This document shows, in pieces, positions 53,011-59,921 of a stretch of 64,000 bases of DNA (position 1 is its first letter; every line of letters begins with the position of its first letter). The DNA comes from Teichococcus wenyumeiae (GTDB lineage Bacteria > Pseudomonadota > Alphaproteobacteria > Acetobacterales > Acetobacteraceae), in assembly GCF_003696345.1 (NCBI RefSeq), contig NZ_RFLX01000014.1:62001-126000 (forward strand), in the 5' to 3' direction. Position numbers and translations under genes: made by a program. The notes beneath the pieces are model-generated. The model saw only the letters and a program-made list of their open reading frames with translations, was not told the origin of the DNA and did not search any database.

Positions 53011-53676
53011 ATGGCCACGATGACTGGACCGAAATGGGGCCCCAAGAACGGCGGCGCGCCGAAGATGATTGTCTTCCTGCTGCACGGCCTCGGCGCCGAC
53101 GGCAATGACCTGATCGACCTGGCGCCCCACTGGGGCAATGCCGCGCCGGACGCCGTCTTCCTTTCCCCCCACGCGCCGGAGCCGCATGACGGCGCCCCCT
53201 TCGGGCGGCAGTGGTTCAGCCTTTCGGACCGTTCCCCTCCCGCGCGGCTGGCGGGCGTGCAGGTGGCGCGGCCGGCGCTGGATGCCATGATCGACGAGGC
53301 CTGCGCCACCTATGGCCTGCCCGCCTCCGCCGTGGTGCTGATGGGCTTCAGCCAGGGCGCGATGATGGCGCTCTACGCCGGCCTGCGCCGGAAGGAGCCG
53401 GTGGCCGGCATCATGGCCTATTCCGGCATGCTGATCGGCGCCGAGACGCTGGCGCAGGAGATCGTATCCCGCCCGCCGGTGCTGCTGGTGCATGGGGAGG
53501 TGGACGAGGTGGTGCCCGCCGCCGCCAGCCGCCAGGCCGAATCGGCGCTGCGGGCGGCGGGGGTTCCGGTAGAATCCACCTTCTGCCCCAGGCTTGGCCA
53601 CGGCATCGACGATGCCGGGCTCTCCGCCGGCGCGCTTTTCCTGCAACGGGCGGCGGCCGGCATCCAGTCTGCGTGA
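53011..53676 (+). CDS. Alpha/beta hydrolase, phospholipase/carboxylesterase family
   Basis: 221 residues. Nucleophile elbow GFSQGAM holds the catalytic Ser. The Asp lies in HGEVDEVVP and the His in CPRLGHGIDD, giving the full triad. The start has VFLLHGLGADGNDLIDLAP, typical of the carboxylesterase 2 / YpfH-like group. It likely hydrolyses short acyl esters in the cytoplasm. ATG 53011 has AAGAGGA ten bases upstream. It is divergent from gluQRS. Confidence 0.9.
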   Translation: MATMTGPKWGPKNGGAPKMIVFLLHGLGADGNDLIDLAPHWGNAAPDAVFLSPHAPEPHDGAPFGRQWFSLSDRSPPARLAGVQVARPALDAMIDEACATYGLPASAVVLMGFSQGAMMALYAGLRRKEPVAGIMAYSGMLIGAETLAQEIVSRPPVLLVHGEVDEVVPAAASRQAESALRAAGVPVESTFCPRLGHGIDDAGLSAGALFLQRAAAGIQSA

Positions 53677-53691
53677 CGCTGCCATGAAACT

Positions 53692-53721
53692 GGCGAGGCC
53701 CGATATTGCACGGGCCTCGCC
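53692..53721 (+). terminator. Hairpin after the esterase gene, possible terminator
   Basis: The stem GGCGAGGCCCG (53692-53702) pairs exactly with CGGGCCTCGCC (53711-53721) over an 8-base loop. No T-run follows, so termination would need Rho or the stem may only protect the mRNA end. Confidence 0.45.
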
Positions 53722-53827
53722 GACCTGCCATGAATTTCAGGCAAACCGACGGCGCCACGACATCTGGGGCTCGTCCGTTCGGTCCAGCCCCAGCGGTTGA
53801 GGCGCGCGGCCTGAAAAGGAGCGGCGC

Positions 53828-54403
53828 TTGCCTGACGGGTTGATGTCCGCGGGGAGTCAAGGGTTCCCTGCCCTGGTGCTGAACGCGGACTTCCGTCCGC
53901 TGTCGTACTATCCGCTATCCCTATGGTCCTGGCAGGACGCGGTGAAGGCCGTGTATCTCGACCGCGTCTCCGTGCTCTCGGAATACGAGACCGAGGTGCA
54001 TTCCCCCAGCCAGGTCATCCGCCTGCCCAGCGTCATCGCGCTGAAGGAATACATCCCTTCCGCCCGCCGGCCGGCCTTCACCCGCTTCAACGTCTTTCTG
54101 CGGGACCGCTTCTCCTGCGTCTATTGCGGGGAGGAGATGCCGACCCACGACCTGACCTTCGACCATGTCATCCCCCGCTCCCGCGGTGGGCGGACAAGCT
54201 GGGAGAACGTCGTGACCGCCTGCGGCCCATGCAATCTGCGCAAGGGCAGCAAGCTGCCACGCGAGATCAAGATGTTCCCGCGCCAGGAGCCGCGCCAGCC
54301 GACCAGCTGGGAATTGCAGGAAAACGGCCGCGCCTTCCCGCCCCACAGCCTGCACCAGAGCTGGCGGGACTATCTCTACTGGGACAGCGAGCTGGAAGGC
54401 TGA
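53828..54403 (+). CDS. HNH endonuclease family protein
   Basis: 191 residues with an HNH domain at about 95-145: two CxxC zinc pairs (CVYCGEEM and CGPCNLRKG) surround the catalytic DHVIPRSRGG and NVVTAC. The N-terminal ALVLNADFRPLSYYPLSLWS is a strongly conserved region of this widespread bacterial family. The start TTG 53828 is chosen for the AAAAGGAG site six bases upstream. The function is not settled; relatives are core chromosomal genes, not part of homing or restriction systems. Confidence 0.87.
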   Translation: MPDGLMSAGSQGFPALVLNADFRPLSYYPLSLWSWQDAVKAVYLDRVSVLSEYETEVHSPSQVIRLPSVIALKEYIPSARRPAFTRFNVFLRDRFSCVYCGEEMPTHDLTFDHVIPRSRGGRTSWENVVTACGPCNLRKGSKLPREIKMFPRQEPRQPTSWELQENGRAFPPHSLHQSWRDYLYWDSELEG

Positions 54404-54410
54404 GGGCGCG

Positions 54411-55067
54411 TCACAGCCGGAACAGGCGGGCGCCGTCGGGCGCCTCATCCGGCGCGGCGGGGGGTGGCGCCTCGGTGCCGCGCAGCACGCGCGTCACCTG
54501 CAACGCGAAGCTGACCAGGAAAAGCCGCGCCACATCCGCCTGATCCGCCGGATGGCGCGCGAAGAGCCCGACCGAGACCAGCCCGCCCTCCACGCCCGTG
54601 GTGCAGCTCATGATGCGCGCGACCGGCGCCGTGCCGCCTGGCGCCTGGAGCCGCAGGTCGGAGCAGCGCAGCTCGCGCGCCCGGCCGGGAGCGCCGACAC
54701 CGAAATCCGGCACGCGGGTCAGCCCGCCACCGCCGGCCCCCGCCTGGGCCGCCAGCGCCAGCAGGTTGGTGGTATCCCGCACCGTTGGGGAATCCGGGCC
54801 ATCCGGCAGTGGCGGCACCAGCGGCGCGCCGATCAGCACCTGCGCCGTGGAGCCGGAGGCAGGATGCACGTAGCGCGCCCTCCAGGTGTGGTTGGGCTGG
54901 GTCCCGGCGGGGCTGGGGATGGATTCCTGCAGCTCGAAGCCCCCCAGCGTCTGTGGCAGGCGGGCCACCAGGGCCAGCATGGCGGGGTCCGGCCCCGCAG
55001 GCTCGGTGGCGCAGGCCGCCAGCAGCGACAGGGTCAGGCCAGTGGCGAGGCGGAACAGGGGGCGCAT
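54411..55067 (-). CDS. Putative lipoprotein, 218 aa
   Basis: The N-terminus MRPLFRLATGLTLSLLAAC ends in the lipobox LLAAC. The mature part has a beta-rich region (ELQESIPSPAGTQPNHTWRARYVHPASG), an alanine/glycine stretch and Cys residues in ELRCSDLRL and RIMSCTTG that could pair. Codon use is normal. It converges on the HNH gene with seven bases between them, and I cannot assign a family. Confidence 0.72.
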   Translation of the reverse strand: MRPLFRLATGLTLSLLAACATEPAGPDPAMLALVARLPQTLGGFELQESIPSPAGTQPNHTWRARYVHPASGSTAQVLIGAPLVPPLPDGPDSPTVRDTTNLLALAAQAGAGGGGLTRVPDFGVGAPGRARELRCSDLRLQAPGGTAPVARIMSCTTGVEGGLVSVGLFARHPADQADVARLFLVSFALQVTRVLRGTEAPPPAAPDEAPDGARLFRL

Positions 55068-55124
55068 GTCGCATCCTGGCATGCGCGGAGGCCGGGCGTC
55101 AGCCCTGCGCTGGTGCCGCGCCGT

Positions 55125-55583
55125 TCACCTCAGGCGGCGCGCGCCCCAGAGCGCGACGCCGCCTAGCGCCACTGCATAGATGAGGTTCATCCCGGCCATC
55201 GAGATGGGCAGGCCGGACACGAGGTAGGTGGGCTCGTCGCAGGGCTTGGCCGGGCGGGGGGAGAGGCTGGCCAGCATCTCCTCCACGCTCTGCCCGGCAC
55301 TGGCGTTGGGCGCCACGCAGCCCGGCAGCGGCGAGGGCCACCACTTCGCCTCCACCCCCAGATGCACCACGGCGAAGGCGCCGGAGGTCAGGATGGCGAG
55401 GCCGGCCAGCGCCAGCATCAGCCGGCGCGGCAGGAGGTAGGCCAGCAGCGCCAGCACCGCCGCCACCCAATAGGGCCAGCGCTGCCAGAGGCAGAGCAGG
55501 CAGGGGTTCAGCCCGCCCCAGCGCTCCGTCGCCATGGCGGCAAGGGGCGCGGTGGCGGCGAGGATGGCGATCAGCAGAGGCAT
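55125..55583 (-). CDS. dsbB: Disulfide bond formation protein B
   Basis: 152 residues with four transmembrane helices. The first Cys pair is C28 and C31 (PCLLCLWQRW); the second is C89 (LPGCVAP) and C115 (KPCDEPT) in the second periplasmic loop. This is the DsbB layout, which reoxidises DsbA and passes electrons to quinone. The protein is a little short for the family but complete. No dsbA is in the window. Confidence 0.92.
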   Translation of the reverse strand: MPLLIAILAATAPLAAMATERWGGLNPCLLCLWQRWPYWVAAVLALLAYLLPRRLMLALAGLAILTSGAFAVVHLGVEAKWWPSPLPGCVAPNASAGQSVEEMLASLSPRPAKPCDEPTYLVSGLPISMAGMNLIYAVALGGVALWGARRLR

Positions 55584-55635
55584 GGCTGTCTTGTCGCGCC
55601 GCTTCCGTAAGCCAGCAAGTGACGAAGGGTTAAAC

Positions 55636-56472
55636 TCAGACGCCGTCCAGCGTCTGGTCCATGGCGCGGGAAGGCTCGGCGCAGCCCGCCTGCCCCACCA
55701 CCTTGGCCGGGACCCCGGCGACGGTGGAGCCCGAGGGCACCGGCTTCAGCACCACTGAGCCGGAGGCGATGCGGGCGCAGCAGCCGACCTCGATATTGCC
55801 CAGCACCTTGGCCCCCGCGCCGATCAGCACGCCGTGGCGGATCTTGGGGTGCCGGTCGCCGCTTTCCTTGCCGGTGCCACCCAGCGTGACGCCTTGCAGG
55901 ATGGAGACATCGTCCTCGACAACGGCGGTCTCGCCCACCACCAGCCCGGTGGCATGGTCCAGGAAGATGCCCTTGCCGATCCGCACGCCGGGATGGATGT
56001 CCGTCTGGAACACCACGGAGGCGCGGGACTGCAGCCAGAGCGCGAAGTCCCGCCGCCCTTCCTTCCAGAGGTGATGCGCCAGCCGGTGCGCCGCCAGGGC
56101 ATGGAAGCCCTTGTAATAGAGCAGCGGCTCCACGGCCCGGTTGGTGGCGGGGTCGCGATCCACCACGGCCATGATATCGGCGCGCACGGCCAGGGCGAGG
56201 TCCGGCTGCTCGGTCAGCACGCGTTCCAGGCTGCGGCGCAGCAGGGTGGTGGGCAGGTCGGAATGGTCCATCCGGTCCGCCACGCGGCTGGCCAGGGCGG
56301 ATTCCAGCGTCTCGTGCTGCAACACCGCCGCGTGCATGAAGCCCGCCAGCTCCGGCTCCCGCCGCGCGGCATCCTCGGCTTCCCAGCGGATGCGGGACCA
56401 GACGGGGTCGAGGCCCGCCATGCCGGAGGCCGAGATCTCGGGGTCAGGGCGGTGGGTAGCGTGCTGAGTCAT
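55636..56472 (-). CDS. cysE: Serine O-acetyltransferase
   Basis: 278 residues. N-terminal helical domain (VWSRIRWEAEDAARREPELA) and a left-handed beta-helix of hexapeptide repeats from about residue 160 with DIHPGVRIGKGIFLDHATGL holding the catalytic His, and the GGTGKESGDRHPKI loop. It makes O-acetylserine for cysteine synthesis and is normally cysteine-inhibited. It lies 52 bases upstream of dsbB on the same strand. Confidence 0.95.
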   Translation of the reverse strand: MTQHATHRPDPEISASGMAGLDPVWSRIRWEAEDAARREPELAGFMHAAVLQHETLESALASRVADRMDHSDLPTTLLRRSLERVLTEQPDLALAVRADIMAVVDRDPATNRAVEPLLYYKGFHALAAHRLAHHLWKEGRRDFALWLQSRASVVFQTDIHPGVRIGKGIFLDHATGLVVGETAVVEDDVSILQGVTLGGTGKESGDRHPKIRHGVLIGAGAKVLGNIEVGCCARIASGSVVLKPVPSGSTVAGVPAKVVGQAGCAEPSRAMDQTLDGV

Positions 56473-56626
56473 CGTAGCAGCCTCTCGGGCGGACCGGGCT
56501 TATATGGCCCGGCGGAGGGTTGGTTGCAGCATAGCACGCGCCCCCAACGGCACCATGCAACGTGTTTCGATGGCAGGGGCTCTTGAAATCGGTGCCAAAG
56601 GCTGGGAGAAGAGCGGCACGCACCGT

Positions 56627-56712
56627 GCGGGTGTGGTGGAATGGTAGACGCGGCGGACTCAAAATCCGCTTCTGGTGACAGAGTGTCGGTTCGAGTCCGA
56701 CCACCCGCACCA
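56627..56712 (+). tRNA. tRNA-Leu (CAA anticodon)
   Basis: Acceptor stem GCGGGTG pairs with CACCCGC. The anticodon stem GCGGA/TCCGC closes the loop CTCAAAA, with anticodon CAA. A long variable arm is present, as in class II tRNAs, and CCA is encoded (56710-56712). Length is 86 bases. It decodes TTG. Confidence 0.95.
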
Positions 56713-56735
56713 AATCTCCCCTGAACAGGTGGCTT

Positions 56736-57071
56736 GTGCTGCGGACCTATCTGCCGCTGCTGGTGGCGATCGTGCTGGAGGTCATTGCCACCTCCGCGCT
56801 CCAGGCCTCGCAGCAGTTCACCCGGCCATGGCCGACGCTGCTGATGGCGCTGGGCTATCTGGGCGCCTTCTTCTTCCTCTCCCTGGCCCTGCGCGGCATT
56901 CCCGTCGGCATCGCCTATGCGATCTGGAGCGGCCTCGGCATCGTGCTGATCTCGGCCGTGGGCTGGGTGGTCTTCGGGCAGAAGCTGGACCTACCGGCCG
57001 TGATCGGGCTCAGCCTGATCCTGGCCGGGGTGCTGGTGGTGAACCTCTTCTCCAGCAGCGCGCGCCATTGA
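56736..57071 (+). CDS. Small multidrug resistance (SMR) transporter
   Basis: 111 residues with four transmembrane helices. The critical Glu of the SMR family is Glu15 in IVLEVIATSAL. SLALRGIPVGIAYAIWSGLG is the typical TM3 signature. It likely exchanges cationic compounds or guanidinium for protons as an inner-membrane dimer. The GTG 56736 start lies 23 bases after the tRNA-Leu gene. A terminator follows directly. Confidence 0.92.
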   Translation: MLRTYLPLLVAIVLEVIATSALQASQQFTRPWPTLLMALGYLGAFFFLSLALRGIPVGIAYAIWSGLGIVLISAVGWVVFGQKLDLPAVIGLSLILAGVLVVNLFSSSARH

Positions 57072-57097
57072 AAAAGGGGGCCGAAGCCCCCTTCCCC
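57071..57097. terminator. Bidirectional terminator between the SMR and M20 genes
   Basis: AAGGGGGC (57074-57081) pairs with GCCCCCTT (57086-57093) on a CGAA loop. An A-run at 57071-57075 provides a U-tract for the minus-strand M20 gene, and TTCCCC follows on the plus strand. Confidence 0.75.
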
Positions 57098-57100
57098 TCC

Positions 57101-58522
57101 TCAGTTCTTGCCCATGTGGATGGGCGGCGTCAGGTCGTCCGGCAGCGGGCAGACATAGGGGTCGGCCGCGGTGCGCTCGGCCAGGTCGGCCTTGGCGGCC
57201 TCGATCAGCCTGGGGTCGCGCAGCGCATCCACGGCCACGCCGGCCATGATCTTGGCCACATGCACCATGCCCTTGTGCGCCAGCGGCGACTTACCCTGGG
57301 CCGTGAGCTGCCAGGAATGGCCCGGCGTGCCGATGGCATAGGTCGCGCCCCGCGCCTGCACCGTCGGCACCACCCAGGAAACATCGCCCACGTCGGTGGA
57401 GCCCACCATGGCGGCGCCCTTGGCTTCCAGCGGGATGATCTGGTCCGCGAGCGGCACGCCGCGCCGCACCGGCACGCCCATGCGCTTGAAGGCGGAGGCG
57501 ATATCCTCCGGCGTCAGGGTCTTCTGGATCTCGGCGGCGAAAGCGCGGTCCTCGTCATCGAAGGGCGGCGGGCCCAGGCGCTCGATGTTGTTCTGCATCG
57601 CACGCTCCAGCGGGCTGTTGCCCAGCAGGTTGGAGACGGCGGAGACGGTCTTGGTGGTGACCGAGGTCTCGGTCATCAGCGCGGCGCCGTCGGCGATCTT
57701 GCGCACGCGCTCCATCAGCCCGCGCAGGCCCGGCAGGTCGGTGGCGCGGATCAGGTAGCGGACGGTGGCCTTGCCCTGCACCACGTTGGGCGCGATGCCG
57801 CCAGCGTCGAGATAGGCGTAATGGATGCGCGCGTCGCTCGGCATATGCTCGCGCATGTAGTTGACGCCGACATTCATCAGTTCGATGGCGTCGAGGGCGG
57901 AGCGGCCCAGATGCGGCGCGGCGGCGGCGTGGCTGCTGCGGCCGACGAAGGTGAAGTCGATGCGGGTATTGGCTAGCGAATTGGCCTCGTTCACCGCCGC
58001 GAAGGGCGCCGGGTGCCAGGAGATGGCGATATCCACATCCTTGAAGGCGCCATCCCGCACCATGAAGGCCTTGGCGGCGCCGCCCTCTTCGGCCGGGCAG
58101 CCGTAGTAGCGCACGCGGCCCTTGATGCCGTTCTGCTCCAGGTAGTCCTTCACCGCCGTGGCGGCCAGCAGCGCGCCGGCGCCCAGCAGGTTGTGGCCGC
58201 AGCCATGACCATGGCCAGCGCCCGGAATCGGCCGGTGCTCGGCCACGCCGGCTTCCTGGCTCAGGCCGGGCAGCGCGTCATACTCACCCAGGATAGCGAT
58301 GACCGGGCCTTCCTCGCCCGCCTCGCCCATGATGGCGGTGGGAATGCCGGCAACATTCTCGGTGATGCGGAAGTCATGCGCTTCCAGCACCTTCTTATGC
58401 TCGGCTACGGAGCGGTGCTCGTTATAGGCCAGCTCGGGCATGCCCCAGACGGTGTCGCTGAGCTCGATGAACGGCTGCTGGCGCTCATCGACGAGGCGCC
58501 AGATCTCTTCGGTGTTCTGCAT
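57101..58522 (-). CDS. M20 family amidohydrolase (p-aminobenzoyl-glutamate hydrolase-like)
   Basis: 473 residues. M20D fold with GEYDALPGLSQEAGV, GHGCGHNLLGAGALLAA (metal site), PAEEGGAAKAFMV, and WHPAPFAAVNE. The longer C-terminal region with VGSTDVGDVSW and GTPGHSWQLTAQG matches the AbgB-like branch that cleaves p-aminobenzoyl-glutamate and related amides. It is a single gene bounded by a terminator and divergent from the HAD gene. The second M20 enzyme in this window belongs to a different subgroup. Confidence 0.9.
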   Translation of the reverse strand: MQNTEEIWRLVDERQQPFIELSDTVWGMPELAYNEHRSVAEHKKVLEAHDFRITENVAGIPTAIMGEAGEEGPVIAILGEYDALPGLSQEAGVAEHRPIPGAGHGHGCGHNLLGAGALLAATAVKDYLEQNGIKGRVRYYGCPAEEGGAAKAFMVRDGAFKDVDIAISWHPAPFAAVNEANSLANTRIDFTFVGRSSHAAAAPHLGRSALDAIELMNVGVNYMREHMPSDARIHYAYLDAGGIAPNVVQGKATVRYLIRATDLPGLRGLMERVRKIADGAALMTETSVTTKTVSAVSNLLGNSPLERAMQNNIERLGPPPFDDEDRAFAAEIQKTLTPEDIASAFKRMGVPVRRGVPLADQIIPLEAKGAAMVGSTDVGDVSWVVPTVQARGATYAIGTPGHSWQLTAQGKSPLAHKGMVHVAKIMAGVAVDALRDPRLIEAAKADLAERTAADPYVCPLPDDLTPPIHMGKN

Positions 58523-58674
58523 GGGGCACTCCTTGGGCCGCTGGCGGCGACAGGAGCCGCCCGACTGGTGCCAAAACTGCGCCCGGTGCCCCGGCTTGTC
58601 GAGCCACCCACCGGCCGTTCATCCCATTGCCGGGCCGATGCGTTATGCCCCGGCGAAATGGACGAAAGGCCCGA

Positions 58675-59184
58675 ATGGGGATGATGAAGCTGTTCCTCGA
58701 CCTCGATGGGGTCCTGGCCGATTTCGACAGCGGCGTGCGGCAGGTGACCGGCAAGCGGCCGGAGGAACTGCCGCTGAAGACCATGTGGGGCGCCCTGTCC
58801 AAGGCGCCGAAATTCTTCGAGACGCTGGAATTCATGCAGGACGCGGAGGCGCTGTGGCAGTTCTGCGCGCCGCACCACCCTACCATCCTGACTGGCCTGC
58901 CGCTGGGCAGTTGGGCCCCGGCGCAGAAGACGCGCTGGGTGGCGCGGATGCTGGGGGCGCATGTACCCGTCATCACCTGCATGAGCCGGGACAAGCCGCG
59001 CTGGTCCGGGCCCGGACATGTGCTGGTGGATGACCGTGCAGCCGCCCGCGAGGGATGGGAGAAGAAGGGCGGCACCTTCATCCACCATGTCTCGGCCGAG
59101 CACTCAATCGGGGTGCTGCAAGCGCTCGGCTTCAGCGGAAAAGATCCGGCGCCGCACCCCATGGACGCGCCGCCAAGTCGCTAG
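58675..59184 (+). CDS. HAD superfamily phosphatase (5' nucleotidase, deoxy C type-like)
   Basis: 169 residues. Motif I LFLDLDGVLADFD, then ILTGLPLGSWAP for motif II, MSRDKPRW with the motif III Lys, and VLVDDRAAA for the motif IV acids. This resembles the small deoxyribonucleotidase-like HAD group. Start candidates are ATG 58675, 58681 and 58684; AAAGG at 58665-58669 favours 58675. The substrate is unknown. It is divergent from the M20 gene. Confidence 0.8.
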   Translation: MGMMKLFLDLDGVLADFDSGVRQVTGKRPEELPLKTMWGALSKAPKFFETLEFMQDAEALWQFCAPHHPTILTGLPLGSWAPAQKTRWVARMLGAHVPVITCMSRDKPRWSGPGHVLVDDRAAAREGWEKKGGTFIHHVSAEHSIGVLQALGFSGKDPAPHPMDAPPSR

Positions 59185-59281
59185 CGCCTAATCCGCTCGG
59201 CCCGGCTCACCGCTAAGGCTCCAGCTCCCTGTTTCCCTAGCATCTCCACGCGATCGGATCGGCCCACAGTTGGTCACCTCA

Positions 59282-59384
59282 GGCGCGCTGGCGCCGAGGG
59301 ATCTTGAAGAGGAGATGCGAACCGGCTGAAACAGAGCGCGGAAATGGCAGCTTAAGGCAAGCTGCCCGCAGGGTCAGCCGGTTC
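59282..59384. repeat. Nested inverted repeats between convergent genes
   Basis: Three elements: hairpin GGCGC/GCGCC at 59282-59295; an outer 11-bp perfect inverted repeat, 59319-59329 with 59374-59384; and inside it an 8-bp hairpin GGCAGCTT/AAGCTGCC, 59346-59353 with 59359-59366. No T-run follows. It fills the gap between the HAD gene and the four-cysteine gene. It may be a structured RNA, a repeat element or a Rho-type terminator. Confidence 0.55.
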
Positions 59385-59392
59385 AGCAGCAA

Positions 59393-59614
59393 TCAATCGG
59401 CGTTGCCGGCCGTCGCGGCGCCGTCCAAGCTGAAGTGACCGCACCAGTCCGTGCGTGACACCACCGGCCACAGGCCGTGCGCCTTCTCACTCGGCTGGTT
59501 CACCGGCGGGTTGTAGCGGCACAGGCCGTCGTCCTTGGCCTGCATCTGGGCCACGTGGTCGTCGAAGAACTTGCACTTCGTGCAGGCAACGTCAGCGGTT
59601 TGAGCAAGCGACAT
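59393..59614 (-). CDS. Four-cysteine mini-protein, 73 aa
   Basis: A soluble protein with C11 and C14 (ACTKCKFF), C32 (LCRYNPP) and C58 (WCGHF), a spacing that suits a Zn or Fe-S site. It also has PPVNQP and WPVV segments. The start at 59614 follows GGAGGT by four bases, the best ribosome-binding site in the window. The frame is open to 59755. I recall the C..C..C..WCG pattern from short alphaproteobacterial proteins, but no function is known to me. Two Fur-like sites lie upstream. Confidence 0.75.
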   Translation of the reverse strand: MSLAQTADVACTKCKFFDDHVAQMQAKDDGLCRYNPPVNQPSEKAHGLWPVVSRTDWCGHFSLDGAATAGNAD

Positions 59615-59711
59615 GGTAACCTCCTCGAAGAACTGAAGGGCGAATACCGTGTGAACGCATCGCAGCCAGCATGATTGCATAAACTCAAACCATTCATCTT
59701 CAACGTTTTGT

Positions 59712-59726
59712 AGAGAATGATTTGCA
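59712..59726. promoter_or_regulatory. Weak Fur-like site
   Basis: AGAGAATGATTTGCA agrees with the 7-1-7 Fur consensus (TGATAAT-N-ATTATCA) at about 10 of 14 positions. It lies just upstream of the possible -35 element of the four-cysteine gene. Confidence 0.25.
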
Positions 59727-59739
59727 GACGCAGAGCATC

Positions 59740-59754
59740 TGAGAATGGTTTTCA
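59740..59754. promoter_or_regulatory. Fur-like 7-1-7 inverted repeat
   Basis: TGAGAATGGTTTTCA matches TGATAAT-N-ATTATCA at 11 of 14 positions with intact outer TGA/TCA. Iron- or manganese-responsive Fur-family control is possible. It is 28 bases from the first site. Confidence 0.35.
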
Positions 59755-59873
59755 ACTAACACGAAGTAAAAGGAACGGCCCAGCCTTGGCCGCTACCACG
59801 TAAGACGGGCGACACAGCGTAGAGCCCGCAACCGGGATGGGCCGCACGGGCGTAATGTCCGTTGCATCGATGG

Positions 59874-59898
59874 AAAAGGGCCGCGCGAACGCGGCCCT
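59874..59898 (-). terminator. Terminator after opgH
   Basis: AGGGCCGCG (59877-59885) pairs with CGCGGCCCT (59890-59898) on a CGAA loop. On the minus strand the stem is followed by TTTT. It lies 23 bases beyond the opgH stop. Confidence 0.75.
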
Positions 59899-59921
59899 CG
59901 CACCAGACCTGCCGGTCGAGG

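Larger units (their letters stand above)
59615..59873. other. AT-rich non-coding region upstream of the four-cysteine gene
   Basis: The part at 59660-59770 is far richer in A and T than its surroundings. It holds a possible minus-strand promoter (TTGAAG at 59703-59698, TATGCA at 59681-59676, spacer 16) and two Fur-like boxes. 59770-59873 shows nothing I can name. No gene is supported here. Confidence 0.45.

Noticed and set aside
53828-54403. HNH protein as part of a restriction, CRISPR or homing system
   Set aside because: There is no methyltransferase, repeat array, intron or other defence gene near it, and the family is a common core chromosomal one.
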